Of a DNA stretch of 64,000 nt, positions 53,593-62,820 are shown one piece after another. Under the pieces are notes generated by a model, which saw only the letters and a list, made by a program, of their open reading frames with translations, made no database searches and had not been told where the DNA came from. The DNA comes from Thalassobellus citreus. Its GTDB lineage: Bacteria; Bacteroidota; Bacteroidia; Flavobacteriales; Flavobacteriaceae. The first letter of the stretch is position 1, and every line of letters starts with the position of its first letter. Made by a program: the position numbers and the translations under genes. The DNA lies in the NCBI RefSeq assembly GCF_044385915.1, contig NZ_JBISCC010000129.1:1-64000 (forward strand), read 5' to 3'.

Positions 53593-54948
53593 TTACTTTC
53601 TCTTATTTCGTTTGTTATAATTTTTATCGCCTCTAGTTTTAGGCTTTTTGTACTTAGCTGCTATTTTAAATTTGTAGGAACCACCTAAGTTTTCTTTAGA
53701 ATTCTTTTCAGATTTCTGGTGAAAGGCTGGTCCTGGCGCATCTTCGTCTGTATTGCGTTTGTTAGGGTTGTTACGTTCTTTTATTACCGGACGCTCTTCT
53801 TGAATAAGTTCGGTAGATATTGTAACGGTTTCTGGAATTTCCAATAACGGAATTTCCATATTCATTAAGGTTTCAATATTCTCAATGGCATCGGCTTCCT
53901 TTTCGGTATTAAAAATAAGGGCTTCTCCTTTACGTTCGGCACGACCTGTTCTACCAATACGGTGCATGTAGTTTTCTGGGTAAATTGGTGTGTCGAAATT
54001 AATAACATGCGATACGTTGTCAATATCTAATCCACGCGCCATAACATCGGTAGCCACTAAAATACGGTTGTCTCCGTTTCTAAATTGCTCGATACTACGT
54101 AAACGGTAATTTTGTGTTTTGTTAGAGTGAATGACGCATAACTCATCATGAAAAATTTCATCGAGTTGATCGAACAAGCGATCGGCCATTTTTTTATACG
54201 CCACAAATATTAAAACCTTATTAAAGGTTTCGGTATCGTTTAGTAAATGTGTTAGTAAATTTACTTTGGTATAAAAATTAGGAACTTTGTAACGTGTTTG
54301 CGAGATGTTATCTAGCGGTGTTCCAGAAATAGCAATGGATACACGCTCTGGAGTTTTAAAGAAATCGTTAATTAGTAAATCGACATCTTCGGTCATGGTT
54401 GCCGAAAACATAATGTTTTGTCTCTTTTCTGGAAGTATATCGAAAATATTAATTAACTGATGTTTAAAGCCTAAATCTAGCATGACATCAACTTCATCAA
54501 TCACTAATTTTTGTATTGATTTTAATTGTAATACACGGCTTAAAGCTAAATCGTATAATCTACCTGGTGTTGCTACTAAAATATCAATACCCTCGGCAAT
54601 GGCTTGCTTTTGCGTGTTAATGTTAGTGCCTCCATACACTCCTAATACACGGTTATTGATGTATTTTGATAGTTTTTCAATTTCATCTACCACCTGCACC
54701 ACCAATTCGCGTGTTGGTACTAACACCAAAATACGCGGATTTTCTTGTGTCGAAAATTTTAAATTCTTTAAAATAGGCAACATGTAGGCAAAGGTTTTAC
54801 CAGTACCTGTTTGGGCAATACCAACCATATCCCTACCCGAACTTACCACATTAAAAGCTTCTGCTTGAATGGGTGTAGGTGTTGTAAAGCCTAAATCGTC
54901 TAAGGCGTTATATAGTGGGGTGTTTAAATTTAAATCGTGAAATGTCAA
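53593..54948 (-). CDS. DEAD-box-type ATP-dependent RNA helicase (DEVD variant)
   Basis: RNA helicase that unwinds RNA or ribonucleoproteins. Q motif TPTPIQAEAF, Walker A AQTGTGKT (about 43-50), motif II reads DEVD instead of DEAD (IDEVDVMLDLGF), SAT motif, VATDVMARGLDI and HRIGRTGRAERKG. The C-terminal tail of about 80 residues is basic and disordered (KFKIAAKYKKPKTRGDKNYNKRNKRK), as in RNA-binding DEAD helicases. Length 451. The -7 box TAACTTTG lies about 19 bases upstream. The 3' end adjoins a Flavo-1-like RNA on the opposite strand. Confidence 0.93.
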   Translation of the reverse strand: MTFHDLNLNTPLYNALDDLGFTTPTPIQAEAFNVVSSGRDMVGIAQTGTGKTFAYMLPILKNLKFSTQENPRILVLVPTRELVVQVVDEIEKLSKYINNRVLGVYGGTNINTQKQAIAEGIDILVATPGRLYDLALSRVLQLKSIQKLVIDEVDVMLDLGFKHQLINIFDILPEKRQNIMFSATMTEDVDLLINDFFKTPERVSIAISGTPLDNISQTRYKVPNFYTKVNLLTHLLNDTETFNKVLIFVAYKKMADRLFDQLDEIFHDELCVIHSNKTQNYRLRSIEQFRNGDNRILVATDVMARGLDIDNVSHVINFDTPIYPENYMHRIGRTGRAERKGEALIFNTEKEADAIENIETLMNMEIPLLEIPETVTISTELIQEERPVIKERNNPNKRNTDEDAPGPAFHQKSEKNSKENLGGSYKFKIAAKYKKPKTRGDKNYNKRNKRK

Positions 54949-55078
54949 AATATGCTATTTAGCTGGCAAAGTTACGTTTATTATTTTTTAGATGGTTTAT
55001 TACCTTTAAGTAAAATATTATCGAATTCGTTAATTTTTAATTATTTAAAAACTAACTTAGTATATTAAAAAAATATAG

Positions 55079-56584
55079 ATGATTAGAAAAAATATTTTTG
55101 CAATTATTTTTTTGATACCGCTTTATATTATTGCACAAAACAATTCGGCTGATATTAAGCAATTTATAGATAGTGTAGATGAAAAAACACCTCAATTACT
55201 TCGTGGTTTTAATGTTCCTGGAGCTGTTATAGGAATTATTGAAAATGGGGAAATTATTTTACAAAAGGGTTATGGTTATTCTAACGTTGATAAAGAGATT
55301 AAAGTAACTACTAAGACAGGTTTTAATATTGGATCAATCTCAAAAACCGTAACAGCTTGGGGAATTATGAAATTAGTGCAAGAAGGGAAAATAGAGCTTG
55401 ATGCCCCAGCTGAAAAGTATCTTACACGATGGCATCTGCCAAAATCAGGTTTTGATTCAAATGAAGTAACAATAAGAAGATTGTTAAGTCATACAGCAGG
55501 ATTGTCATTACACGGATACCCTGGGTGGTCGCCTAATGATATATTGCCAACAATAGAGGAGTCTTTAAATGGTAAAAATAATGGACCAGGACGTGTAAAA
55601 ATAATTATGGAACCAGGAACTAAATGGAAGTATTCTGGAGGAGGATTTACAATTCTTCAATTAATAATTGAAGAAGTAACAGGGGAGAAATTTGAGGATT
55701 ATATGCAAACAGAAATATTAAATCCTCTTGGAATGATTAATAGTAGTTATACTATTGATGAAAAAATATTAAATTCTTCATCTTTAGAATATAATGATTT
55801 TGGAGAAGAAATAGATTTTGAGTTGTTTACTGCAAAAGCAGCAGCTGGATTACATACAACTTTAGAAGATTTTATGCTTTTTGTACAAGCAAGTCTTTAT
55901 AAAAGTGAAAACAACAAAAGTTATCAGCATATTTTATCGACAGATTATGTTGAACAAATGATGTCACCAGAACCAGAAACTAATGGAGTTTATGGTTTAG
56001 GGTATCAAGTGGAAATATTAGGAGATTCAAAGGTTTTAAAAGGTCATGGAGGGGCTAATTCAGGTTGGCATGCTTTGTTTATGGTAGACCCAATCTCTAA
56101 TGATGGATTTATTATGTTTACAAACGGAGGTGCAGGATATAATATTTATAGTCAGATAATTTGTTATTGGGAGCATTGGAAAAGCAGTAAAAAGGTAGAT
56201 GATGCTGATTGTAATAAACTACCTTCTATCTCAAATAAGATAAAACAAATTATAGATGTTGATGGTACTAATTATATTAATAATGATTATTTTGAATTAA
56301 AAAAAAATCAATTAGATAAATATAATTTTTCTGAGGAACAATTAAATAAATTGGGCTACTATTATTTAGGAAAAGGAGCAATTGAAAACTCAATTGCTGT
56401 ATTCAAACTAAATGTTGAAGCTTTCCCAGAATCCTATAATGTTTATGATAGTTATGCTGAGGCTCTTTTAAAAGGGAATTATAGAGATAAGGCTATAGAA
56501 AATTATATAAAATCAGTAGAGTTAAATTCAGATAACTATAATGCAATAGAAATATTGAAGAAATTAGGTGTAAAAAAACACTAA
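55079..56584 (+). CDS. Secreted serine hydrolase (beta-lactamase/class C-like) with TPR tail
   Basis: Signal peptide (about 1-19, ending IIAQ). The serine beta-lactamase-like fold has SISK (Ser86-Lys89), tyrosine Y185 in KYSGGGF and HGG (323-325), matching SxxK, YxN/G and HGG/KTG of class C-like esterases and peptidases. The C-terminal part after about residue 430 looks like TPR (AVFKLNVEAFPESYNVYDSYAEALL). Length 501. It is a probable esterase or D-Ala-type peptidase, secreted. It stands alone. Confidence 0.86.
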   Translation: MIRKNIFAIIFLIPLYIIAQNNSADIKQFIDSVDEKTPQLLRGFNVPGAVIGIIENGEIILQKGYGYSNVDKEIKVTTKTGFNIGSISKTVTAWGIMKLVQEGKIELDAPAEKYLTRWHLPKSGFDSNEVTIRRLLSHTAGLSLHGYPGWSPNDILPTIEESLNGKNNGPGRVKIIMEPGTKWKYSGGGFTILQLIIEEVTGEKFEDYMQTEILNPLGMINSSYTIDEKILNSSSLEYNDFGEEIDFELFTAKAAAGLHTTLEDFMLFVQASLYKSENNKSYQHILSTDYVEQMMSPEPETNGVYGLGYQVEILGDSKVLKGHGGANSGWHALFMVDPISNDGFIMFTNGGAGYNIYSQIICYWEHWKSSKKVDDADCNKLPSISNKIKQIIDVDGTNYINNDYFELKKNQLDKYNFSEEQLNKLGYYYLGKGAIENSIAVFKLNVEAFPESYNVYDSYAEALLKGNYRDKAIENYIKSVELNSDNYNAIEILKKLGVKKH

Positions 56585-56622
56585 AAATTTAATAGAGATT
56601 TATATAACACCCATAAAAATAA

Positions 56623-57513
56623 TTACACTAAATGTTCATTCCCTATTTCAATACTGTAGCTTGCATTAAAGGTCTCGTTAGGTGCAAGTTTTATAATACC
56701 TTCTTTGGTTTTTAAATCTTGATTGGTGTTTTCGTTATCGGCAATACCTAGCCAAGGTTCTATACAAACGTAATCGCCTTCTGGTTTTGCCCAAATACCT
56801 AAAAAGTCGAAATCATTATAAGTAAAAGATAAAATGTTTCCGTATTTATTACTCTTTAAGATGACTTTTCTAGATTTTAAATCTTTAAAAATAAGCGCAT
56901 CGGCATTAAATAAGTCGTGCATAAGCGGTAACAAATTCGTATTATTAAATACGGATTTTGTTTTAGGTGAAATAAGGCCGTTTTCCATATTGATGAGGTG
57001 TGTTTCAGAGTTTTCAGGGTGTTCGAATTCTAAAACGTAATCATCATAATTTTCATCGTCATACACAGGGCACTTAAAAGCAGGATGGCCGCCAACCGAG
57101 AAATACATGGGTTTGCTATCAACGTTTTTAACGGTGTGTGCTATTGTTATGGTTGTGTCTGTTAGTGTGTACTTAATATAAAACTCAAACTTAAACGGAT
57201 ATGTTTTTAGCGTTGCTTCACTATAAATAAGTTTGAATGTTAAGCTGTTTTCGGTTTGTTCGTGTAGCGTAACATGGTCGTTGTTTCGCACCATACCATG
57301 TTTTGGTAAACTATATGCTTTATCTTCAAAAAAATAGGTGTCGTTTTTTAAAGCACCAATAATTGGGAATAGGTTAGGCGCGAAGCTACCCCAAACATCT
57401 GGGTTGGCATTCCACATAAATTCGGTGTGATGCTTTGTCGATGTAATTTTGCATAATTCGGCGCCAATTTTTTTAACTGCAATCTTAAGTTTCTCGTTTT
57501 GTAAGGTGTACAT
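56623..57513 (-). CDS. Aldose 1-epimerase-family protein
   Basis: Galactose-mutarotase-like fold, 296 residues. Visible family blocks: FMWNANPDVWGSFAPNLFPIIG (about 33), KHGMVRN (about 71), FSVGGHPAFKCP (about 142), GIWAKPEGDYVCIEPW near 240. This resembles the LacX-like subset, cytoplasmic and without signal peptide. It interconverts the anomers of a sugar, substrate unknown. Convergent with the serine hydrolase; divergent with pabB. Confidence 0.86.
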   Translation of the reverse strand: MYTLQNEKLKIAVKKIGAELCKITSTKHHTEFMWNANPDVWGSFAPNLFPIIGALKNDTYFFEDKAYSLPKHGMVRNNDHVTLHEQTENSLTFKLIYSEATLKTYPFKFEFYIKYTLTDTTITIAHTVKNVDSKPMYFSVGGHPAFKCPVYDDENYDDYVLEFEHPENSETHLINMENGLISPKTKSVFNNTNLLPLMHDLFNADALIFKDLKSRKVILKSNKYGNILSFTYNDFDFLGIWAKPEGDYVCIEPWLGIADNENTNQDLKTKEGIIKLAPNETFNASYSIEIGNEHLV

Positions 57514-57588
57514 GCTTTTAGATGTTTAAAGTACAAAAATCTTAATTTTTTAAGTATTCTACTTAACTTTGCGCAATAATCTTTTTTA

Positions 57589-58887
57589 TTGAGAACAAAA
57601 CAAATTTTTAAATTTAAAGATTCTAAAGTCTTTAAAAGTCAGATTCGCATTTGGGCACAACAGTTTGATGATGTGGTTTGGCTAGATTCTAATAATTACG
57701 AGCAAAGCTATTCTAATTACGATGCGGTTTTGGCGGTTGATGCGTTTACTGGCATTCAAACAGATTATCTTCAGGGTTTTGAAAAACTAAAAGAGTATCA
57801 AACCTTAGTAAACGATTGGATTTTTGGGTACCTAACCTACGATTTAAAAAACGATGTTGAAGCTTTAAAATCGACTAATTTTGATGGTTTAGAATTTCCT
57901 GATTTATACTTTTTTCAGCCTAAGAAACTATTTTTATTTAGAGGTGATAATGTTGAAATTCAATATTTAAATTGTGTTGATGATGAAATTGAAGACGATT
58001 TAAACGCTATTGAGAATATAGATGATAGTGACCTTGAGAGCAAGATTTCCGATGATCAAATCAAAATAAAACTTCGCATTCATAAAGATGAATACTTCGA
58101 GAAAATAAAAAATATGCTTGCCCATATACATCGTGGCGATATTTATGAAGCGAATTTTTGTCAAGAGTTTTATGCCGAAGACACAACAATTAATCCTTTA
58201 GAGACTTATAATAAACTTAATGACATTTCTAATCCGCCTTTTGCAACTTTTTTAAAATGTCAAGATAAATACTTGCTATCGGCTTCACCAGAGCGTTACT
58301 TGAAAAAAGAAGGAACAACCTTAATTTCGCAGCCTATAAAAGGAACAGCAAAGCGTTCGTTAGATGTTGAAGAAGATGCGAAGCTGAAACAGGATTTGTT
58401 AGAAAACGAAAAGGAGCGAAGTGAAAACATTATGATTGTTGATTTGGTACGTAACGATTTGTCTAAAACCGCCACTAAAGGAAGTGTGAAAGTAAAAGAG
58501 TTGTGCAAGATTTATACCTTCGACCAAGTGCATCAAATGATTTCTTCGGTTACATCGCAAGTTGAAGCTTCAACACATCCTATAGATATTATAAAAAGCA
58601 CCTTCCCAATGGGAAGTATGACGGGCGCTCCTAAAATTTCGGCAATGCAAATTATTGAAGATTTAGAAGCTACCAAACGCGGACTCTACTCAGGTGCCGT
58701 GGGGTATTTTTCCCCCACAGGCGATTTCGATTTTAATGTGGTTATTCGTAGTATTTTATATAACGAAACCAAAAAATACGTGTCTTATTCCGTTGGTGGC
58801 GCTATTACAGCAAAAAGCGACCCGTTAAAAGAATACGAGGAATGTTTGGTAAAGGCTAAAGCGATGCGAACGGTTTTGGAGAACTAA
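57589..58887 (+). CDS. pabB: Aminodeoxychorismate synthase component I
   Basis: Converts chorismate to 4-amino-4-deoxychorismate for folate synthesis, with a glutaminase partner. Chorismate-binding core: HIHRGDIYEANFCQEF, SQPIKGTAKR (the PIKGT signature of PabB rather than the PIAGT of TrpE), VDLVRNDLSKTA and GSMTGAPKISAM. Length 432. The start is TTG: no ATG exists in frame before the core, and a TAA lies 12 bases upstream. A -7 box TAACTTTG is at 57564-57571. The 3' end overlaps that of the convergent sigma-like gene by 4 bases. No pabA is adjacent. Confidence 0.9.
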   Translation: MRTKQIFKFKDSKVFKSQIRIWAQQFDDVVWLDSNNYEQSYSNYDAVLAVDAFTGIQTDYLQGFEKLKEYQTLVNDWIFGYLTYDLKNDVEALKSTNFDGLEFPDLYFFQPKKLFLFRGDNVEIQYLNCVDDEIEDDLNAIENIDDSDLESKISDDQIKIKLRIHKDEYFEKIKNMLAHIHRGDIYEANFCQEFYAEDTTINPLETYNKLNDISNPPFATFLKCQDKYLLSASPERYLKKEGTTLISQPIKGTAKRSLDVEEDAKLKQDLLENEKERSENIMIVDLVRNDLSKTATKGSVKVKELCKIYTFDQVHQMISSVTSQVEASTHPIDIIKSTFPMGSMTGAPKISAMQIIEDLEATKRGLYSGAVGYFSPTGDFDFNVVIRSILYNETKKYVSYSVGGAITAKSDPLKEYEECLVKAKAMRTVLEN

Positions 58888-59576
58888 TCAATATGATCTT
58901 TAAACTGATCTTTGACTTCATTAAAAATAAACTCCACACGTTTTACTTCCATAGATCTTACTTTTGATATTTCTTCAAAACTTAGCTTCCCAAAAACTAT
59001 TAAATCAATAATATTCGACACGTTTAATGGTAACCAACTGTATAAACTGCCTAGTCTTTTTTTAGAGTCATTAAGTGACGCGGTATCAATATCAAAAGCT
59101 TCTAAAACCGAACTATCATTATCGGCATATAAAAACAAATGTTTGTGTTTATGGTCTTGCTTGTACGAGATATCATTTAAATCTTCATTCATAACAAAAT
59201 CCATATCGGCATCAACAGTATATTTTTCTTCTAAATCATCCAATTCTTCTTCTAAAATAGAATTTGTGCTAATCGTGTTTTTATGAAAGGCCTCTTTTTT
59301 AAAAAGCGTGTTTAAATCGGCATCAACAATTTTAAAAAGCTTCAGTTTTATGGTTGTAGCATCGCTATCAATATTATATCCTTTTTCGTAGTATTTAGCA
59401 ATAGCCTCGTCAATAATACCATGAGACGTATACATGTTTTTAGGAATAATTCCCGTAGATATTGCAATGTATAGTCTGTGCTTAACATAGGCTTGTAAAT
59501 GTTGGGTTGCAGAAATAACACGTTTATCAAAAGCTTCTTTTGTTTTTTTATCGTTTATTTTATCTAATGAGCACAT
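58884..59576 (-). CDS. Divergent sigma-70-like protein of unknown role
   Basis: A 230-residue protein with weak likeness to sigma factors. The N-terminal part (EAFDKRVISATQHLQAYVKHRLYIA, about 14-38, and HGIIDEAIAKYYEKGY) has the helical look of region 2, and the C-terminal part (LIVFGKLSFEEISKVRSMEVKRV, about 200-222) resembles region 4 helix-turn-helix. The middle (about 70-170) is acidic and lacks known motifs. It is not a standard sigma factor; it could be a regulator or a degenerate sigma. Family is conserved in flavobacteria as far as I recall. Confidence 0.5.
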   Translation of the reverse strand: MCSLDKINDKKTKEAFDKRVISATQHLQAYVKHRLYIAISTGIIPKNMYTSHGIIDEAIAKYYEKGYNIDSDATTIKLKLFKIVDADLNTLFKKEAFHKNTISTNSILEEELDDLEEKYTVDADMDFVMNEDLNDISYKQDHKHKHLFLYADNDSSVLEAFDIDTASLNDSKKRLGSLYSWLPLNVSNIIDLIVFGKLSFEEISKVRSMEVKRVEFIFNEVKDQFKDHID

Positions 59577-59688
59577 AACAATAGTATTTAAAATTAATAC
59601 TTAAAAGGTACTTCTGTTTTAGAATAAAATTCATGATTTATATCATTTTATATTAACGATTTTCGATTAAATTAAACCCTCAAAGTTG

Positions 59689-59696
59689 TATATTTG
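59689..59696 (+). promoter_or_regulatory. -7 promoter element of tilS (likely leaderless)
   Basis: TATATTTG matches TAnnTTTG and ends 4 bases before the tilS ATG. The -33 part is only TTA. Transcription would start at or near the ATG. Confidence 0.5.
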
Positions 59697-59700
59697 AACC

Positions 59701-61011
59701 ATGTTTGCACAATTTGAACACCATTTAGAATCGCGTTTACCTTTTTTGAAAAAAAGCAAACTTCTTATAGCCATTTCTGGAGGAATTGATAGTGTGATTT
59801 TAACACATGTATCTCATAAAGCAGGTTTAAATATCGCATTAGCACATTGTAATTTTAATTTGCGTGGTGAAGAAAGCGATGCCGATGAAAACTTTGTTTT
59901 GCAATTGGCAGAAAGCTTAGATTTAGAAGCCTTTGTTGAAAGTTTTGATACCAATGCATATGCCAAGAAACATAAGGTTTCTATACAAATGGCAGCGAGA
60001 GAACTTCGTTATAATTGGTTTGAAGGATTAGCAGAACAGCTAAGTTTCGATTATGTTTTAACAGCGCATCATGCCGATGATAATTTAGAAACTTTTTTAA
60101 TCAATTTATCAAGAGGCACTGGGTTAGATGGTTTAACAGGTATTCCTGAAGTTAACAACCATTTTGTGAGACCACTGTTACCATTTTCTAGTAGCGATAT
60201 CGAAACTTACGCTAAAGCGAACAATATAAAGTGGCGAGACGATAGCAGTAATGCCTCTACGAAGTATTTACGGAATAAATTAAGGCACGATGTGATTCCT
60301 ATTTTGAAGGAAATGAATCCAAGTGTATTACAGAATTTTCAAAATACAATTAGTAATTTAAATGATACAGCCGATATTGTTGAAGAAAGCATTGATGGTT
60401 TTTTTAATAATGCTGTTGAAATGATAGACGACCATCAAATGGTTTTTAAAATTTCTGAATTTAAAAAGCTGAATAACCCGAAAGCGTATCTATTTGAAAT
60501 ATTTAAAGATTACGGATTTACAGAATGGGATGATGTTGTAAGTCTTTTAGATGCACAATCTGGCAAGCAAGTTTTGTCGTCTACTCACCGTTTAATAAAA
60601 GATAGAGAGCATGTTTTGTTAAGCGAGCTTTTTGTAGAAGCAAATGAAAGTATTGTTATTTCTGAAACAGATAAAAACGTTGAAACCCCATTGGGGATTT
60701 TGCTTTTTGATGAAGCGGATGCTATTTTAAAAAAACAAAACAATGTTATTTATGTTGATAAAGACGTTTTGAAATTCCCATTGAAACTAAGAAAATGGCA
60801 AGAAGGCGATGTGTTTTATCCGTTAGGAATGACAGGAAAAAAGAAGCTGAGTAAGTATTTTAAAGACGAAAAATTATCGCTTTTAGATAAAGAAAACACC
60901 TGGTTGTTATGTTCTGAAAATACGATTGTTTGGGTTGTTAACCGTAGAGCAGATAACAGGTTTCGAGTAACTGATAAAACGAAGCAAATACTTAAAATTG
61001 AGTTGAAGTAA
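59701..61011 (+). CDS. tilS: tRNA(Ile)-lysidine synthetase
   Basis: Modifies C34 of tRNA-Ile(CAU) to lysidine so that it reads AUA; essential in most bacteria. PP-loop SGGIDS at residues 26-31, then FNLRGEESDADENF, HHADDNLETFLINLSRGTGLDG and RPLLPF. C-terminal domain has KLRKWQEGDVFYPLGMTGKKKLSKYF. Length 436 is normal. The ade gene follows after 81 bases that consist mainly of repeats. Confidence 0.96.
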   Translation: MFAQFEHHLESRLPFLKKSKLLIAISGGIDSVILTHVSHKAGLNIALAHCNFNLRGEESDADENFVLQLAESLDLEAFVESFDTNAYAKKHKVSIQMAARELRYNWFEGLAEQLSFDYVLTAHHADDNLETFLINLSRGTGLDGLTGIPEVNNHFVRPLLPFSSSDIETYAKANNIKWRDDSSNASTKYLRNKLRHDVIPILKEMNPSVLQNFQNTISNLNDTADIVEESIDGFFNNAVEMIDDHQMVFKISEFKKLNNPKAYLFEIFKDYGFTEWDDVVSLLDAQSGKQVLSSTHRLIKDREHVLLSELFVEANESIVISETDKNVETPLGILLFDEADAILKKQNNVIYVDKDVLKFPLKLRKWQEGDVFYPLGMTGKKKLSKYFKDEKLSLLDKENTWLLCSENTIVWVVNRRADNRFRVTDKTKQILKIELK

Positions 61012-61014
61012 ACT

Positions 61015-61039
61015 GACATGCTGAGTGCAGTCGAAGCAT
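61015..61039. repeat. Dispersed repeat GACATGCTGAGTGCAGTCGAAGCAT
   Basis: Imperfect palindrome ATGCT...AGCAT (61018-61022 with 61035-61039) of a type I recall as common between genes in marine flavobacteria. It lies just after the tilS stop. Confidence 0.5.
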
Positions 61040-61058
61040 TTTATTAATTAAACAATAT

Positions 61059-61082
61059 GTCATTCCTGCGTAGGCAGGAATC
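61059..61082. repeat. Dispersed palindromic repeat, second copy
   Basis: GTCATTCCTGCGTAGGCAGGAATC; ATTCCTGC (61062-61069) pairs with GCAGGAAT (61074-61081). It matches 53410-53433 except for one loop base. It is in frame with ade and gives the false start MSFLRRQES; the real start is at 61093. Confidence 0.75.
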
Positions 61083-61092
61083 TATAATAAAC

Positions 61093-62715
61093 ATGAAGCT
61101 ACAAGGTAACATAGTCGATATACTAAACAAACGTATTTTTAAAGGTGAAGTTACTTTTAAGGATGGCAAAATAGTTTCTATTCAAGAGAAAGATCACGAT
61201 GTAAATCATTACATATTACCAGGGTTTGTAGATGCTCACATTCATATTGAAAGCTCTATGTTAGTGCCTAGTGAGTTTGCTCGTCTAGCAGTTACTCATG
61301 GTACGGTAGCAACTGTTTCAGATCCGCATGAGATAGCCAATGTTTTAGGTGTTGAAGGTGTTGAGTTTATGATTGAAAATGGGAAGCAAGTGCCTCTTAA
61401 ATTCAATTTTGGAGCACCATCTTGCGTACCAGCAACAACTTTTGAATCGGCAGGAGCTGTTATAGATTCAGATGCTATTAAAAGACTTCTGGAAAATCCA
61501 GATATTAAGTATTTAGCAGAAATGATGAATTATCCAGGCGTGTTGTTTGATGATGATGAAGTCATGAAAAAAATAGCATGGGCTAAATATTTTAATAAAC
61601 CCGTTGATGGTCATGCACCAGGTTTAAGAGGAAAGGATGTTTTAAAATATATAAGAGCAGGTATTTCTACAGATCATGAGTGTTTTTCTTATGACGAAGC
61701 TTTAGAAAAGCTTCAAAAAGGTATGAAAATTTTAATTCGTGAAGGTAGTGCTGCTAAGAATTTTGAAGCCTTAATAGATTTAGCTTCAGAGCATTTTGAA
61801 AGCATGATGTTTTGTAGTGACGATAAACATCCAGACGATTTAATATTAGATCACATTAATAAACTTTGTGCACGAGCGGTAGCAAAAGGAGTTGATGTTT
61901 TTAAAGTGCTGCAAATGGCATGTATTAACCCTGTAAAACATTATAATTTAGATGTGGGATTGTTACAGATTGGCGATGATGCCGATTGTATTGTTGTGGA
62001 AGATTTAGTCAACTTTAAAACGCTTCAAACATATATAAATGGCACATTGGTGTTTAATGAAGGAGTGTCCTTGATTAAGCCCGTTGTTTTTGAAAATTTG
62101 AATAATTTCAATTGTGATAAAAAAGAAATTTCAGATTTTAAGTTTGAATCTTCAGCTAAAAAAATAAGAGTTATTGAAGCTTTAGAAGGGCAGTTAGTAA
62201 CTAACGAACTAAAAGAAGACGCTTTAATTGTACATGGAAACTTAGTTTCAAATATTGAAAAAGATATTTTAAAAATGACGGTGGTTAACCGTTACAATAA
62301 CGATGATCCAGCCATAGCGTTCATTAAAAATTTCGGTTTGAAAGATGGAGCGATAGCATCTTCCGTAGGTCATGATTCTCATAATATTATTGCTGTAGGA
62401 GTTAGTGATGAAGCCATTTGTAAAGCGGTTAATTTTCTTATTGAAAACAAAGGTGGTATTTGTGCTGTGTCCAATTCCGAAGAAAAAATAATTTCATTGC
62501 CTGTTGCAGGAATTATGAGTGATAAAGATGGTAAAACAGTAGGCGAAGATTATGCGAAACTCGACAAGATGGCAAAAGAATTAGGAAGCACTTTACATGC
62601 GCCTTATATGACCTTGTCTTTTATGGCTTTGTTGGTTATTCCATCATTAAAATTAAGTGATAAGGGGCTTTTTAATGGCACCGATTTTAAATTTACAGAC
62701 TTAGAAGTCAACTAA
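61093..62715 (+). CDS. ade: Adenine deaminase
   Basis: Deaminates adenine to hypoxanthine in purine salvage. Amidohydrolase fold: VDAHIHIESSML (HxH metal ligands), DPHEIANVLG, VDGHAPGL, STDHECFSYDEA and a C-terminal adenine-deaminase domain with VGHDSHNIIAVG and NKGGICAV. I use the ATG at 61093, giving 540 residues. The upstream ATG at 61057 lies in a dispersed repeat and would add only repeat-encoded residues. Confidence 0.93.
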   Translation: MKLQGNIVDILNKRIFKGEVTFKDGKIVSIQEKDHDVNHYILPGFVDAHIHIESSMLVPSEFARLAVTHGTVATVSDPHEIANVLGVEGVEFMIENGKQVPLKFNFGAPSCVPATTFESAGAVIDSDAIKRLLENPDIKYLAEMMNYPGVLFDDDEVMKKIAWAKYFNKPVDGHAPGLRGKDVLKYIRAGISTDHECFSYDEALEKLQKGMKILIREGSAAKNFEALIDLASEHFESMMFCSDDKHPDDLILDHINKLCARAVAKGVDVFKVLQMACINPVKHYNLDVGLLQIGDDADCIVVEDLVNFKTLQTYINGTLVFNEGVSLIKPVVFENLNNFNCDKKEISDFKFESSAKKIRVIEALEGQLVTNELKEDALIVHGNLVSNIEKDILKMTVVNRYNNDDPAIAFIKNFGLKDGAIASSVGHDSHNIIAVGVSDEAICKAVNFLIENKGGICAVSNSEEKIISLPVAGIMSDKDGKTVGEDYAKLDKMAKELGSTLHAPYMTLSFMALLVIPSLKLSDKGLFNGTDFKFTDLEVN

Positions 62716-62820
62716 AAACGTGTTGTTTTTTAGTAAAAGACGCAAAGTATAAAAGAATATGAAAATTTTAATATTAATTTCACCAACTGAAAACTGCGAC
62801 TGCGACAGAATACTGTAAAT

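Noticed and set aside
58912..59286. 124-codon + strand frame over the sigma-like gene
   Set aside because: It is the shadow of the minus-strand gene; Ser/Lys-rich with no family likeness and no start context.
61057..61092. Longer ade N-terminus MSFLRRQES
   Set aside because: Encoded entirely by a dispersed palindromic repeat; the real ATG is 61093.
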